The notes: generated by a model not told the origin, from the sequence alone. 43,663 nt of DNA from Lachnospiraceae bacterium (GCA_016287095.1 JAEEVK010000015.1:1-43663), one strand, 5' to 3'; positions 1 through 8,428 are shown, numbered from the stretch's first letter. Program-made: numbers and translations.

Positions 1-220
1 CTACATCCTCATCTGTCAGACCCAAGGTTGAGATCAGGCGGTAGTCGAACATATTGTTTTCTGTTAAAAATCTGTCACCTGCATCGAGCATGGCTTCCTT
101 TGTGACCTTTAGTCCCGAAAAGAATCCGACTCCCAGGGCTATGATGGCAAATATCGCCAGGTACCTGCCAAGGCTCGACTTTATCTCGCGCAGGGTGGTT
201 TTCCACATGTTTTTATTCAT
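1..220 (-). CDS. ABC transporter permease, FtsX/MacB type (partial, 3' end outside window)
   Basis: Only the first 73 codons are present; the gene runs off the left edge. It starts at the ATG complementary to 218-220, 13 bases after the stop of the ATPase gene, with a GGAC-containing ribosome site in the gap. The visible protein begins MNKNMWKTTLREIKSSLGRY, followed by a hydrophobic segment (about residues 21-37) and then an extracytoplasmic-looking stretch. A short basic amphipathic start followed by one membrane helix and a large outer domain is the usual beginning of FtsX/MacB-type permeases. The gene follows the LolD/MacB-like ATPase directly, so the two should form one exporter. The substrate cannot be told from this fragment; drug, peptide or lipoprotein-related roles are all possible. 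Confidence 0.8.
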   Translation of the reverse strand, partial: MNKNMWKTTLREIKSSLGRYLAIFAIIALGVGFFSGLKVTKEAMLDAGDRFLTENNMFDYRLISTLGLTDEDV

Positions 221-233
221 TTTACAGTCGTCC

Positions 234-935
234 TTACCAGTCTATATCCTCAACAGGTGTTATCTTATCATTTTTCCTGATATCTGTTATCAGTCCGCTT
301 TTTACCGTTATTATCCTGTCTGCCATGGCTGTCAAAGCCTGGTTATGGGTTATGACTATAACTGTCATACCGGTATTTCGGCAGGTATCCTGCAGGAGTT
401 TCAGTACCATTTTTCCGGTGTTGTAATCAAGGGCACCGGTGGGTTCGTCACACAAGAGAAGTTTCGGATTTTTTGCCAGGGCTCTCGCGATAGCCACTCT
501 CTGCTGTTCTCCTCCGGAAAGCTGTGCAGGGAAATTGGATGCCCTATCTTCCAGGCCTACATTTTTTAACACTGTCATAGCATCCATGGGATTTTTACAT
601 ATCTGGGATGCCAGCTCCACATTTTCGAGAGCTGTCAGATTTTGTACCAGATTATAAAACTGGAAAACAAAGCCGACATCATGTCTCCTGTATGTGGTTA
701 GTTTCTTGGCATTACACTCGGATATATCTTCACCGTCCAGAAATACCTTGCCCGATGTGGGTATATCCATACCGCCCAGTATATTCAGTATAGTGGTTTT
801 ACCGGCTCCGCTCGCACCGACTATGACTGCAAACTCGCCTTTTTCTATCGTGAAATTGATATCCTGTAATGCTTCGATATCAACCTCGCCCATATGATAA
901 ACCTTTTTTACGTGCTGAAATTCTACGAAACTCAA
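234..935 (-). CDS. ABC transporter ATP-binding protein, LolD/MacB family
   Basis: This 233-residue ATPase would power the permease that follows it. Walker A is GASGAGKT (residues 40-47), the Q-loop glutamine is near 92, the signature is LSGGEQQR (139-146), and Walker B with its glutamate is [12 protein letters not shown] (159-170), with a switch histidine in VITHN further on. The PTGALD ending is typical of the LolD/MacB/FtsE group that pairs with FtsX-type permeases. The start codon is TTG (complement of 933-935); it is supported by an ideal AAGGAGGT ribosome site eight bases upstream, with no ATG between. The gene sits 56 bases downstream of feoAB on the same strand without a visible terminator, so some read-through from the iron gene is possible. 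Family assignment is secure; the cargo is unknown. Confidence 0.93.
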   Translation of the reverse strand: MSFVEFQHVKKVYHMGEVDIEALQDINFTIEKGEFAVIVGASGAGKTTILNILGGMDIPTSGKVFLDGEDISECNAKKLTTYRRHDVGFVFQFYNLVQNLTALENVELASQICKNPMDAMTVLKNVGLEDRASNFPAQLSGGEQQRVAIARALAKNPKLLLCDEPTGALDYNTGKMVLKLLQDTCRNTGMTVIVITHNQALTAMADRIITVKSGLITDIRKNDKITPVEDIDW

Positions 936-991
936 AGTTGTTACCTCCTTGGAGTCCGGAGACAGGGATGGTTCTGTGCCTCCTAACGTCC

Positions 992-3463
992 TTAAGCAAA
1001 TATTGAGATAATCAATTTAACTACCAAAGCCGTTACCCATGCAACACTGCACTGGAACAGTACTATGGCTGCTGCCCATTTTCTACCAAGCTCTCTTTTT
1101 ACCGATGCAACTGCTGCCACACAGGGTGTGTAAAGCAGGCAGAATACTAAAAGTGATATAGCAGCTACAGGTGATATGGCTGCCAGTATTTCCTCTGTAT
1201 CCGTAAACAGTACCGAGAATGTCGATACTACACTTTCCTTTGCCATAAAGCCCGTGATGAGAGCAGTTGTAATCCTCCAGTCACCGAAGCCCATAGGAGT
1301 AAATACCGGAGAAACAGCTCCGGCGATCACAGCAAGGATACTATCCTTCGAGTTTTCAACCATACTAAGGTTGAAACTGAATTTCTTCAGGAACCATATT
1401 ACTATGGATGCCATGAAAATAACTGTAAATGCTCTGGTTAAAAAGTCCTTTGCCTTATCCCATAAAAGGCGTGCCACATTTTTAAGTCCCGGCATACGGT
1501 AATTGGGAAGCTCCATAACGAATGGTACTGCTTCACCCTTAAATATAGTCTTCTTTGAAACATATGCCGTAATTATACCCATCAGAATACCAAACAGGTA
1601 CAGACCAATCATAATGAGAGCTCCGTTTCCCGGGAAGAACAGGGATGTAAAGAACGCATATATAGGCAGCTTTGCAGTACAGCTCATAAACGGTATCAGC
1701 ATGATAGTCAGTTTTCTGTCTCTCTCCGAAGGAAGCGTCCTGCCTGCCATAACTCCCGGTACAGAACATCCAAAGCCTATAAGAAGCGGCACTATGCTTC
1801 TGCCTGAAAGTCCGAGCCTTCGCAGGGGCTTATCCATCACAAAGGCGACTCTTGCCATATATCCCGTATCTTCCAATAATGACAGGAAGAAGAACAACAA
1901 AATGATGATGGGCAGGAAGCTGAGCACGCTGCCCACTCCTGTAAAGATACCCTCGATGATCAGTGAACGGATCACTTCATTTACACTCCAGGACTCAAGA
2001 AGGGCATCTGCTTTTCCCGTAACGAAGTCGACCCCTGACTCCAACAGTTCCTGAAGCCATGCTCCTATTACGTTAAATGTCAGCCAGAACACCAGTCCCA
2101 TTATACCTATAAACGCAGGTATAGCAGTAAATCTGCCTGTAAGGAATGAGTCTATCTTCTCACTTCTCTGTCTTTCCCTGCTCTCCTTCGGTTTTACCAC
2201 CGAAGCTTCCACAAGTTTTTTGATAAAGGAGAAACGCATATCAGCCATGGCAGCTGATCTGTCCATACCTCGCTCATCCTCCATCTGCAGGATGATATAC
2301 TCGACCATTTCCTTTTCGTTATCGGAAAGATCAAGTGCCTTTATAACTCTCTCGTCACCCTCTATGATCTTGTTGGCAGCAAATCTCACAGGTATCTCTG
2401 CACGCTTTGCATGGTCATCTATCAGCTGCATAATACCATGGATGCATCTGTGAACCGCTCCGCCGTTTTCATTTTCCTCACAAAAGTCCTGCTTTAAAGG
2501 ACGTTCCTGATATTTTGCCACATGGATAGCATGGCGTATAAGCTCATCAACACCCTCATTTTTTGATGCAGATATGGGTACTACAGGGATGCCGAGCATG
2601 GCCTCCATATCATTAATACGGACCGCTCCGCCGTTTGACCGCATCTCGTCCATCATGTTTATGGCAAGCACCATAGGAACATCCAGCTCGATGAGCTGCA
2701 TGGTAAGATAAAGATTTCGTTCAATATTTGTGGCATCCACTATGTTAATGATGCCCTTTGGCTTCTCGTTTAATATATAGCGTCTTGAGACTATCTCCTC
2801 ATCAGTATAGGGGGATAATGAATAAATGCCCGGCAGATCCACTACTTCTGTAGAAGGATTATTCTTTATAGCTCCGCTCTTTCTGTCGACTGTAACTCCG
2901 GGAAAATTTCCTACATGCTGGTTTGAGCCGGTCAGCTGGTTAAACAGTGTAGTCTTTCCACAGTTCTGGTTTCCTGCGAGAGCAAAGGTAAGTGTCGTAC
3001 CTTCAGGAAGAGGATTTTCAGTAGCCGGATCATGATAGATACCCTCCTCACCGAAACCGGGGTGCTCACGGTATTTACGGAGTTCCTTTTCGGGCTTTTT
3101 CTGTTTATCCTTTTTCTTGTTCTTATCCGATTTATCAGAGGTATCTGTATTCTCCGAGTTTTTTTCTGCCTCATTCCCTGCACCGTCATTTATTGACGAA
3201 CCATTTTTATCATGTTTCTTTTCTCCGGATACATGTACCTTAACCTTTTCTATCTCAATCTGAGCTGCATCAGCCAGACGCAAAGTAAGCTCGTATCCAT
3301 GTATACGAAGCTCCATGGGGTCGCCCATAGGCGCAAACTTAATAAGGGTTACCTCCGCTCCGGGGATAACGCCCATGTCCAGGAAATGCTGCCTTAATGC
3401 TCCGTGGCCGCCAACCACTTTCACAACGGCAGACTCTCCAACTTTTAATTCTTTGAGTGTCAT
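992..3463 (-). CDS. feoB: Fused FeoA-FeoB ferrous iron transporter
   Basis: This 823-residue protein joins two normally separate Feo components. Residues 1-75 form a FeoA-like SH3 domain (VGESAVVKVVGGHGALRQHF). Residues 76-155 are a highly charged Lys/Asp/Asn-rich linker. The FeoB G-protein domain follows: G1 GNQNCGKT (164-171), G2 around PGVTVD (188-193), G3 DLPG (209-212) and a G4-like NMMDE. The second half is the multi-spanning Fe(II) channel with Gate-type repeats. FeoB couples GTP binding and hydrolysis to Fe(II) import across the membrane, and FeoA normally helps as a separate protein. Separate FeoB proteins usually have GNPNxGKT at G1; here the proline is glutamine. No FeoC was seen. 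The ATG start (3461-3463) has an AAGGAT-like ribosome site and a good promoter upstream. Confidence 0.95.
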   Translation of the reverse strand: MTLKELKVGESAVVKVVGGHGALRQHFLDMGVIPGAEVTLIKFAPMGDPMELRIHGYELTLRLADAAQIEIEKVKVHVSGEKKHDKNGSSINDGAGNEAEKNSENTDTSDKSDKNKKKDKQKKPEKELRKYREHPGFGEEGIYHDPATENPLPEGTTLTFALAGNQNCGKTTLFNQLTGSNQHVGNFPGVTVDRKSGAIKNNPSTEVVDLPGIYSLSPYTDEEIVSRRYILNEKPKGIINIVDATNIERNLYLTMQLIELDVPMVLAINMMDEMRSNGGAVRINDMEAMLGIPVVPISASKNEGVDELIRHAIHVAKYQERPLKQDFCEENENGGAVHRCIHGIMQLIDDHAKRAEIPVRFAANKIIEGDERVIKALDLSDNEKEMVEYIILQMEDERGMDRSAAMADMRFSFIKKLVEASVVKPKESRERQRSEKIDSFLTGRFTAIPAFIGIMGLVFWLTFNVIGAWLQELLESGVDFVTGKADALLESWSVNEVIRSLIIEGIFTGVGSVLSFLPIIILLFFFLSLLEDTGYMARVAFVMDKPLRRLGLSGRSIVPLLIGFGCSVPGVMAGRTLPSERDRKLTIMLIPFMSCTAKLPIYAFFTSLFFPGNGALIMIGLYLFGILMGIITAYVSKKTIFKGEAVPFVMELPNYRMPGLKNVARLLWDKAKDFLTRAFTVIFMASIVIWFLKKFSFNLSMVENSKDSILAVIAGAVSPVFTPMGFGDWRITTALITGFMAKESVVSTFSVLFTDTEEILAAISPVAAISLLVFCLLYTPCVAAVASVKRELGRKWAAAIVLFQCSVAWVTALVVKLIISIFA

Positions 3464-3496
3464 TTGTTAATCCTTCTTATCCTTTAAACTGTGGCT

Positions 3497-3525
3497 ATTC
3501 TATCATTATTTCCCAATTTATGCAA
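3497..3525 (-). promoter_or_regulatory. Promoter of feoAB
   Basis: On the minus strand there is TTGCAT (3520-3525), a 17-base spacer and TAGAAT (3497-3502), close to the sigma-A consensus and about 30 bases before the FeoAB start. I could not recognise a convincing Fur or DtxR box over it. Confidence 0.6.
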
Positions 3526-3573
3526 GTAGTAAGTGTATGCTAATAACACCAAATTATATGACGTTTCTGTGCT

Positions 3574-3611
3574 CAAAAACAAAAAACCGGTAAGCACCAG
3601 GCCTACCGGTT
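3574..3611 (-). terminator. Intrinsic terminator of pnp
   Basis: Reading the minus strand, AACCGGTA (3604-3611) pairs perfectly with TACCGGTT (3585-3592) around an 11-base loop and is followed by a T-rich run. It lies 14 bases after the pnp stop codon and separates pnp from feoAB. Confidence 0.85.
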
Positions 3612-3624
3612 AAATAATCCTTTT

Positions 3625-5709
3625 TTATTTTACATCCTTGATGGAGAAGCTGATCCTGCCCATCTTGTCCTTGCCGAGACATACGCACTTAACCTTGTCG
3701 CCTAAGGTCAGGACATCTTCTACATGGTTGATCCTCTCCTTAGCAATCTTTGAGATGTGTACCATGCCTTCCTTGCCTGGTGCGAACTCGATGAATGCAC
3801 CAAACTCCTTGATGGAAACTACTTTACCTTCGTAGATCTTGCCCTCTTCAAACTCTTCTACGATGATATTTATAAGTCTGATAGCTTCCTGCATCATTGC
3901 GGGATCTGTGCCGCATACTGAAACAGCACCCTCATCTGTGATATCAATCTTAACGCCTGTAGCATCAATGATGGCATTGATGGTCTTTCCGCGCTGTCCT
4001 ACTACATCACCGATCTTCTGAGGATCGATCTGGATCTGTACGATCTTAGGAGCATACTCGCTAACCTCGGGACGAGGCTCTGCGATAGCTTTCTTCATAC
4101 AGTTGTCCATGATGAAAAGTCTGGCCTCACGACAACGTGCGATAGCACCCTCTACTATAGGACGGGTAAGTCCGTGGATCTTGATATCCATCTGGATAGC
4201 TGTGATACCCTCTGTAGTACCTGTTACCTTAAAGTCCATATCTCCGAAGAAGTCCTCTAAGCCCTGAATATCGGTAAGAAGTACGAAGTCGTCATCTGTC
4301 TCGCCTGTAACCAGACCGCAGCTGATACCTGCTACCATACGCTTGATAGGAACACCTGCTGCCATAAGTGACATACATGATGCACAGGTGGAAGCCATGG
4401 ATGTTGATCCGTTTGACTCAAATGTCTCTGATACGCAGCGGATAGCGTAAGGGAATTCCTCCTCGCTGGGAAGTACAGGGATAAGTGCACGCTCTGCCAA
4501 AGCTCCGTGACCGATCTCTCTACGTCCGGGACCGCGGCTTACCTTGGTCTCACCTACTGAGTATGCAGGGAAATTATAATGATGCATATAACGCTTGCTT
4601 ACTTCGTTTTCATCAAGACCGTCAAGCTTCTGCATCTCTGAAAGAGGTGCAAGTGTACAAACATCACAGATCTGTGTCTGTCCACGGGTAAACATTGATG
4701 AACCGTGTACTCTGGGTACGATATCAACCTCTGCTGCAAGAGGTCTGATCTGGGTGATCTCACGGCCGTCGGGACGCTTGTGATCCTTTAAGATCATCTT
4801 TCTGACGGTCTTCTTTTCATACTGGTAAATAGCCTCGCCAAGGATTGCAAGCCACTCCTCGTTGTCTGCGAAAGCTTCTGTCAGCTTATCTGTGATAGCT
4901 GAGATATTTGCCTCACGCTTCTGCTTTTCATCTGTAAATACAGCCTCTTCCATCTCTGCGGGTGGTACGATCTGCTTGATAGCCTCGAAAAGCTCTGCAG
5001 GGATAGCACAGCTGGTGTACTCATGCTTGGGCTTTCCTACTTCTTTAACGATATCATTTATAAATGCGATGATGGTCTGGTTTACATTATGTGCCTTGTA
5101 AATGGCCTCGATCATCTTTTCCTCAGGGATCTCGTTTGCTCCTGCTTCGATCATGATAACCTTTTCTGCTGTTGAAGCAACTGTAAGGTTAAGGTCGCCG
5201 CTCTTCCACTGCTCCTGTGAAGGGTTGATGATGAACTCACCATCGATCATGCCTACCTGAGTCATAGCACAAGGGCCATCGAAAGGGATATCGGAAATAG
5301 CGGTTGCGATAGCTGAACCAAGCATACCGACAAGCTCGGGGCGGCAAGCGGGATCAACTGCCATTACCATATTGTTAAGGGTTACATCATTACGGTAGTC
5401 CTTAGGGAAAAGAGGTCTCATAGGACGGTCGATAACACGTGATGTAAGGATAGCGTTCTCACTGGGCTTTCCTTCACGCTTTGTGAAGCCACCGGGTATC
5501 TTTCCTACTGCGTAAAGCTTCTCCTCAAACTCAACGCTCAAGGGGAAGAAGTCGATACCGTCTCTGGGCTTCTCTGAAGCTGTAGCTGTAGAGAGCACTG
5601 TGGTATCACCGTAATGCATAAATGCAGCACCGTTTGCCTGGGCTGCTACTCTGCCAACGTCAACACTGAGTGTCCTGCCGGCAAGTTCCATAGAAAATGT
5701 CTTGTACAT
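3625..5709 (-). CDS. pnp: Polynucleotide phosphorylase (PNPase)
   Basis: The 694-residue protein is the phosphate-dependent 3'-to-5' exoribonuclease of RNA turnover. It has the full family layout: two RNase PH-like cores (about 1-220 and 310-550) separated by an all-helical region, then a KH domain (VVGQRGKTINAI, near 560-620) and a C-terminal S1 domain (GKVVSIKEFGAFIEF, near 625-690). The core motifs GGFTKREGKPSE and FTRGQTQ are intact. The S1 tail is short and ends soon after GRISFSIKDVK, which fits Firmicute PNPases. The ATG has a good GGAGG site seven bases upstream. rpsO, often just upstream of pnp, is not here: degV is divergent instead. A long structured leader precedes the gene and is described separately. 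Confidence 0.97.
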   Translation of the reverse strand: MYKTFSMELAGRTLSVDVGRVAAQANGAAFMHYGDTTVLSTATASEKPRDGIDFFPLSVEFEEKLYAVGKIPGGFTKREGKPSENAILTSRVIDRPMRPLFPKDYRNDVTLNNMVMAVDPACRPELVGMLGSAIATAISDIPFDGPCAMTQVGMIDGEFIINPSQEQWKSGDLNLTVASTAEKVIMIEAGANEIPEEKMIEAIYKAHNVNQTIIAFINDIVKEVGKPKHEYTSCAIPAELFEAIKQIVPPAEMEEAVFTDEKQKREANISAITDKLTEAFADNEEWLAILGEAIYQYEKKTVRKMILKDHKRPDGREITQIRPLAAEVDIVPRVHGSSMFTRGQTQICDVCTLAPLSEMQKLDGLDENEVSKRYMHHYNFPAYSVGETKVSRGPGRREIGHGALAERALIPVLPSEEEFPYAIRCVSETFESNGSTSMASTCASCMSLMAAGVPIKRMVAGISCGLVTGETDDDFVLLTDIQGLEDFFGDMDFKVTGTTEGITAIQMDIKIHGLTRPIVEGAIARCREARLFIMDNCMKKAIAEPRPEVSEYAPKIVQIQIDPQKIGDVVGQRGKTINAIIDATGVKIDITDEGAVSVCGTDPAMMQEAIRLINIIVEEFEEGKIYEGKVVSIKEFGAFIEFAPGKEGMVHISKIAKERINHVEDVLTLGDKVKCVCLGKDKMGRISFSIKDVK

Positions 5710-5736
5710 TTCTTTCCTCCGTTTTTCTTTTTGCTC

Positions 5737-5884
5737 ACCTAAGATGTTCGGGACATAACCCTACAGGTCTTATTCCCGCAAGCCATCTATCAGGTATTTA
5801 TGGTATCACGGGGGCTCCGAAACAACTGAAGGACGCTCTCGTTTCCCAGAATTCCCTTCAGAAGTCTCGGATAAAGCCCCACAA
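5737..5884 (-). ncRNA. Structured 5' leader of pnp, two hairpin domains
   Basis: The minus-strand transcript should begin near 5884 and run about 150 bases before the ribosome site. Domain 1 (5811-5880) is a long hairpin: GGGGCT pairs with AGCCCC, CCGA with TCGG, and CTGAAGG with CCTTCAG, around an apical segment that can itself pair. Domain 2 (5737-5795) is nested: ACCT/AGGT, AGATG/CATCT, CGGGA/TCCCG and ACC/GGT. In enterobacteria the pnp leader hairpin is cut by RNase III and PNPase then represses its own synthesis. An analogous role here is inference. The fold does not match a riboswitch class I recognise. It fills most of the 378-base gap between pnp and degV. Confidence 0.65.
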
Positions 5885-5890
5885 ATTTAT

Positions 5891-5899
5891 ATTATATCA
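5891..5899 (-). promoter_or_regulatory. Extended -10 promoter of pnp
   Basis: The minus strand reads TGATATAAT, an extended -10 element with a perfect TATAAT (5891-5896). The -35 region is poor, as is common with extended -10 promoters. Transcription would start about four bases before the first leader hairpin. Confidence 0.6.
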
Positions 5900-5990
5900 T
5901 CATATATCAAAAAATGCTATACCTTTTTTCAAAATGTTGGAAATTTTATAAAATTTTAAAATATCTCTTTTCTTTTTGATGGTTTTCTTA

Positions 5991-6066
5991 TATAATGATG
6001 CTAAGGTAAAAAATATCAAAGTCGTTCAAGCTTGCTTGAAAAGGTTGAAATTTTTACCATAGCATC
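5991..6066 (+). promoter_or_regulatory. degV promoter -10 and folded leader
   Basis: TATAAT lies at 5991-5996. It is followed at once by a long inverted repeat: GATGCTA plus GGTAAAAA (5997-6012) against TTTTTACC plus TAGCATC (6051-6066), with a single A/A mismatch. Inside it, TTCAAG and CTTGAA (6025-6040) close a CTTG loop, that is a G(CUUG)C tetraloop, a known very stable RNA loop. The -35 is weak. With a start near 6003 the inner 8-bp stem and the tetraloop hairpin would still be in the transcript, ending about 10 bases before the AGGAGG ribosome site. Confidence 0.55.
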
Positions 6067-6087
6067 TGTTTTAATAGGAGGATTATA

Positions 6088-6972
6088 ATGGGACAGGACT
6101 ACCTGATCGCAACCGCTTCAACATGCGATCTTACAAAAGAGTACCTTGCGGAGCACAATGTACCTTTTATCAAATATTCGTATACCTTTGATGAGAAGGT
6201 CTACTACGATGACTGTTGCGAAGTAACACGTAATGATGTTTACAAAAAGATGAGAAACGGTGTGATACTTACTACCGCAGCCATCAATGCATATGCTTAC
6301 AAGGAGTTTTTTGAAGGCCTGATAAAGGAAAACGGTAATAAGAATATCATCTTCCTTGATATGTCAAAGGTTTTATCAGCTTCTCACAAGTTTGCCGAGG
6401 AGGCTATAGAAGAGCTCAAGACATCCTATCCGGATATTGAGATTGTTTATGTTGATACCTGCTGTGTATCCGGCGGACTGGGTATGCTGGTCATGAATGT
6501 TATAAGGAATTACGAAGCAGGCATGGGCTACAAGGAACAGCTCCAGTGGATAGAGGATAACAAATTTAAGATTGCACATAGATTTACTGTAGATGACCTT
6601 TCATATTTAAAGAGAGGCGGCAGAGTTTCCAACTCAGCCGCACTCGTAGGCACATTGCTGAATATCAAGCCTGTGCTCTATGTACCCAATGAGGGTTCAC
6701 TCCTTGTTTCCACCAAGGTCAGGGGCAGAAAAAAAGCCCTCAACACCATCATAGACTCCATCAAAGAAGAAATCGGCAAACCCGATGGTAAGGAGTTTTT
6801 GATCAATCATGCAGACTGTGAAGAAGATGCCAAGTACGTAAGAGACAAGCTCATGGAAGCTTATCCCTCTATCAGAGAGATCCGCATTCAGGGACTCGGC
6901 GTAGTCATCGGAGCTCACTGTGGTCCCGGACTTTTGGCTATCTTCTATATGGCTAAGGAACGTACACCGTGA
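6088..6972 (+). CDS. DegV family fatty-acid-binding protein
   Basis: The 294-residue protein matches the DegV family throughout. The N-terminal domain begins with a core strand leading to STCDL (residues 11-15), and the second domain carries HRFTVDDLSYLKRGGRVS and the GTLLNIKPVL segment typical of the lipid-binding cleft, ending with HCGPGLLAIFYM. DegV proteins bind a single fatty acid; the related FakB proteins present it to the FakA kinase for phosphorylation and phospholipid synthesis. No FakA is nearby, so this copy may serve a kinase encoded elsewhere or have another role. An AGGAGG ribosome site (6076-6081) fixes the ATG. The gene is alone, divergent from pnp, with a folded leader before it and a strong terminator after it. 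Confidence 0.93.
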   Translation: MGQDYLIATASTCDLTKEYLAEHNVPFIKYSYTFDEKVYYDDCCEVTRNDVYKKMRNGVILTTAAINAYAYKEFFEGLIKENGNKNIIFLDMSKVLSASHKFAEEAIEELKTSYPDIEIVYVDTCCVSGGLGMLVMNVIRNYEAGMGYKEQLQWIEDNKFKIAHRFTVDDLSYLKRGGRVSNSAALVGTLLNIKPVLYVPNEGSLLVSTKVRGRKKALNTIIDSIKEEIGKPDGKEFLINHADCEEDAKYVRDKLMEAYPSIREIRIQGLGVVIGAHCGPGLLAIFYMAKERTP

Positions 6973-6976
6973 TATT

Positions 6977-7015
6977 AAAAATGTCATTCTGAGCATCCGT
7001 TCAGAATGACATTTT
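6977..7015. terminator. Bidirectional terminator between degV and the HAD gene
   Basis: AAAATGTCATTCTGA (6977-6991 region) pairs with TCAGAATGACATTTT (7001-7015) with an 8-10 base loop, and A-runs and T-runs flank it. It can end transcription of degV (plus) and of the convergent HAD gene (minus). Its arm GTCATTCTGA belongs to a short dispersed repeat type seen elsewhere in the window. Confidence 0.85.
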
Positions 7016-7523
7016 TTATTGGCTTTTCTCCCACTTCGCCTTTACTTCTCCGGCGCGTTCGATTATCTTTTCTTTCCAGTCTGCATCCTCTGCGTCCAAT
7101 TGGTATGCATCAAAGCCGAGCTCACGTCCGTATGAACAGATCACGGTCTCATCGTCTACATGAAGGGATATTCTGTAGCGGCTGGGCACCTTTTGCGGAA
7201 GTCTTGTACTGCTGAACTTCTGGACCTCCTTTTCGTGCCTCATGGCATTTACTATTCCGTCAAACTTTACCCCATAGCAAAAGAAAAGACTCTTGATGTA
7301 AAACTCCGTCCTGTATGACGATGTATAGATCCACACCTCATATCCGAGCTTCTGAAGACTGTTGATAAGATCGGGTGTCCCATAGCGAAGTCTTTCTCTA
7401 AATATCAGATTCAAAGGAAAAATCAGTTTTCGCTCACAGGTATGATTTGCAGGATTCACAAACAATACTTCATCGAGATCAAACGATATTCTCATCTTGT
7501 CTGCGCTGTTTTTTCTTTTCATT
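7016..7523 (-). CDS. HAD-like phosphatase domain protein, paralogue of the downstream half of the preceding gene
   Basis: This small protein (168 residues from ATG 7521-7523) has the haloacid dehalogenase signature: FDLDEVLF near the N-terminus (nucleophile and acid/base Asp pair), IYTSS as motif II, and LHVDDE as the metal-binding motif IV. Its N-terminus can be read from a TTG at 7531, but the ATG eight bases later is better placed after GAGGAAATTGAGAGAA. It overlaps the 3' end of the preceding gene by 45 bases, so translation is probably coupled. The order FDLDEV, FPLNLIFRERLRYGTP, VWIYTSS, LHVDD repeats almost step for step in residues 143-254 of its neighbour, so the two are tandem paralogues. 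The substrate is unknown. The third Asp often seen in motif I (DxDGT) is replaced by Glu-Val. Confidence 0.75.
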
Positions 7524-8396
7524 TCTCTCAATTTCCTCTATGATAGTGATGGCTTTCTTTGCCCACTCCTCAGGTGGTACATCGAGTTTATACTCTTCAA
7601 ACTCTGCGGTCTGTTTTTTCGTACGCAGCAGCATGTCATCATCTATGTGCAGGGTTATGCCATATTTGGAAGACATCAATTTTTCAATTTTATTGGACTT
7701 TTTATTTGTCTGTGCATTTTTCTTCGCAAGACCAGTGATGATACCATCCACATATACGTGATAGCATCTGAAAAAGTCCCTTATATCATCTATTGAATAA
7801 TAATTTGAGGAATATACCCAGATATCAAAGCCTCTCTTTGAAAGTGCATAAAATAACGCAGGGATACCAAGTCTTAAGCGCTGCTTATATCTTAAATTAT
7901 ATGGGAATCCCAACGGTTTCTCCAGCCCTTTTTTATCTTCTGATTTAAATACTACCTCATCAAGATCCAAGGTTGCCCTCTTGTTATGCTCAGATTTTTC
8001 AATAATCTTTTTTATATCAGACTCTAAAGCCAGATTTACGATTTTTACACGTATTTTCTTTAGATGCATCCTCATGGCCGCAGCCCATCTGTGATGACCG
8101 TTCAGGATCAGATATCCCTCCGGGTGCAGCTTTTCTACTATGATCGGATCATCATCAAAAGGCTCAAGCTTCATCCTGTATGCAGTCATGATGTCTTCAA
8201 CATATTTTGATATGATCTGATAGTTGGGTCCTATATCAGGAAAGGCAAATTCATCATCAGGATTAGGATGCAGCTTTTCCATCGGCAGATGTCTGGTGGT
8301 CAGGCGTTCTGCCAGGCTCGCCTGCACAGGCATATATACACCCTTTTGTTTTTTTACATCGTTTTGTACAAATTCATCAAATTCACTTTTAGCCAT
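7479..8396 (-). CDS. ParB/sulfiredoxin-like domain fused to HAD-like domain
   Basis: The 305-residue protein has two parts. Residues about 30-125 look like a ParB/Srx-fold domain: LHPNPDDEF (42-50), then a helix, then DDPIIVEKLHPEGYLILNGHHRWAAA, with the hallmark NGHHRW at 99-104, and a final basic strand KIRVKIV. Residues about 140-305 are HAD-like: DLDE (144-147), VYSSN (194-198) and LHIDDD (249-254). The C-terminus is rich in Lys/Glu/Arg. In this fold superfamily, (D/N)GHHR motifs occur in small-molecule kinases such as free serine kinase SerK and SbnI, as well as in ParB nuclease-like proteins. A kinase/phosphatase pair on a small molecule is therefore conceivable but unproven. No parA or parS-like cluster is near, so a chromosome-partition role is unlikely. 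Confidence 0.75.
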   Translation of the reverse strand: MAKSEFDEFVQNDVKKQKGVYMPVQASLAERLTTRHLPMEKLHPNPDDEFAFPDIGPNYQIISKYVEDIMTAYRMKLEPFDDDPIIVEKLHPEGYLILNGHHRWAAAMRMHLKKIRVKIVNLALESDIKKIIEKSEHNKRATLDLDEVVFKSEDKKGLEKPLGFPYNLRYKQRLRLGIPALFYALSKRGFDIWVYSSNYYSIDDIRDFFRCYHVYVDGIITGLAKKNAQTNKKSNKIEKLMSSKYGITLHIDDDMLLRTKKQTAEFEEYKLDVPPEEWAKKAITIIEEIERNEKKKQRRQDENIV

Positions 8397-8428
8397 AGTC
8401 TACCTCACCCCAAAAAGGATCTGATAAA

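Noticed and set aside
54-897. Plus-strand open frames over the ABC ATPase
   Set aside because: They are shadows of the minus-strand gene, which has all ABC motifs; no ribosome site or promoter supports the plus strand.
1503-2054. 183-codon plus-strand frame over feoB
   Set aside because: Mirrors the membrane half of FeoB; composition follows the reverse codons, with no start signals.
7479-8396. Chromosome-partition ParB
   Set aside because: No ParA, no parS-like site cluster and the GHHR motif differs from the ParB CTPase box GERRxRA.
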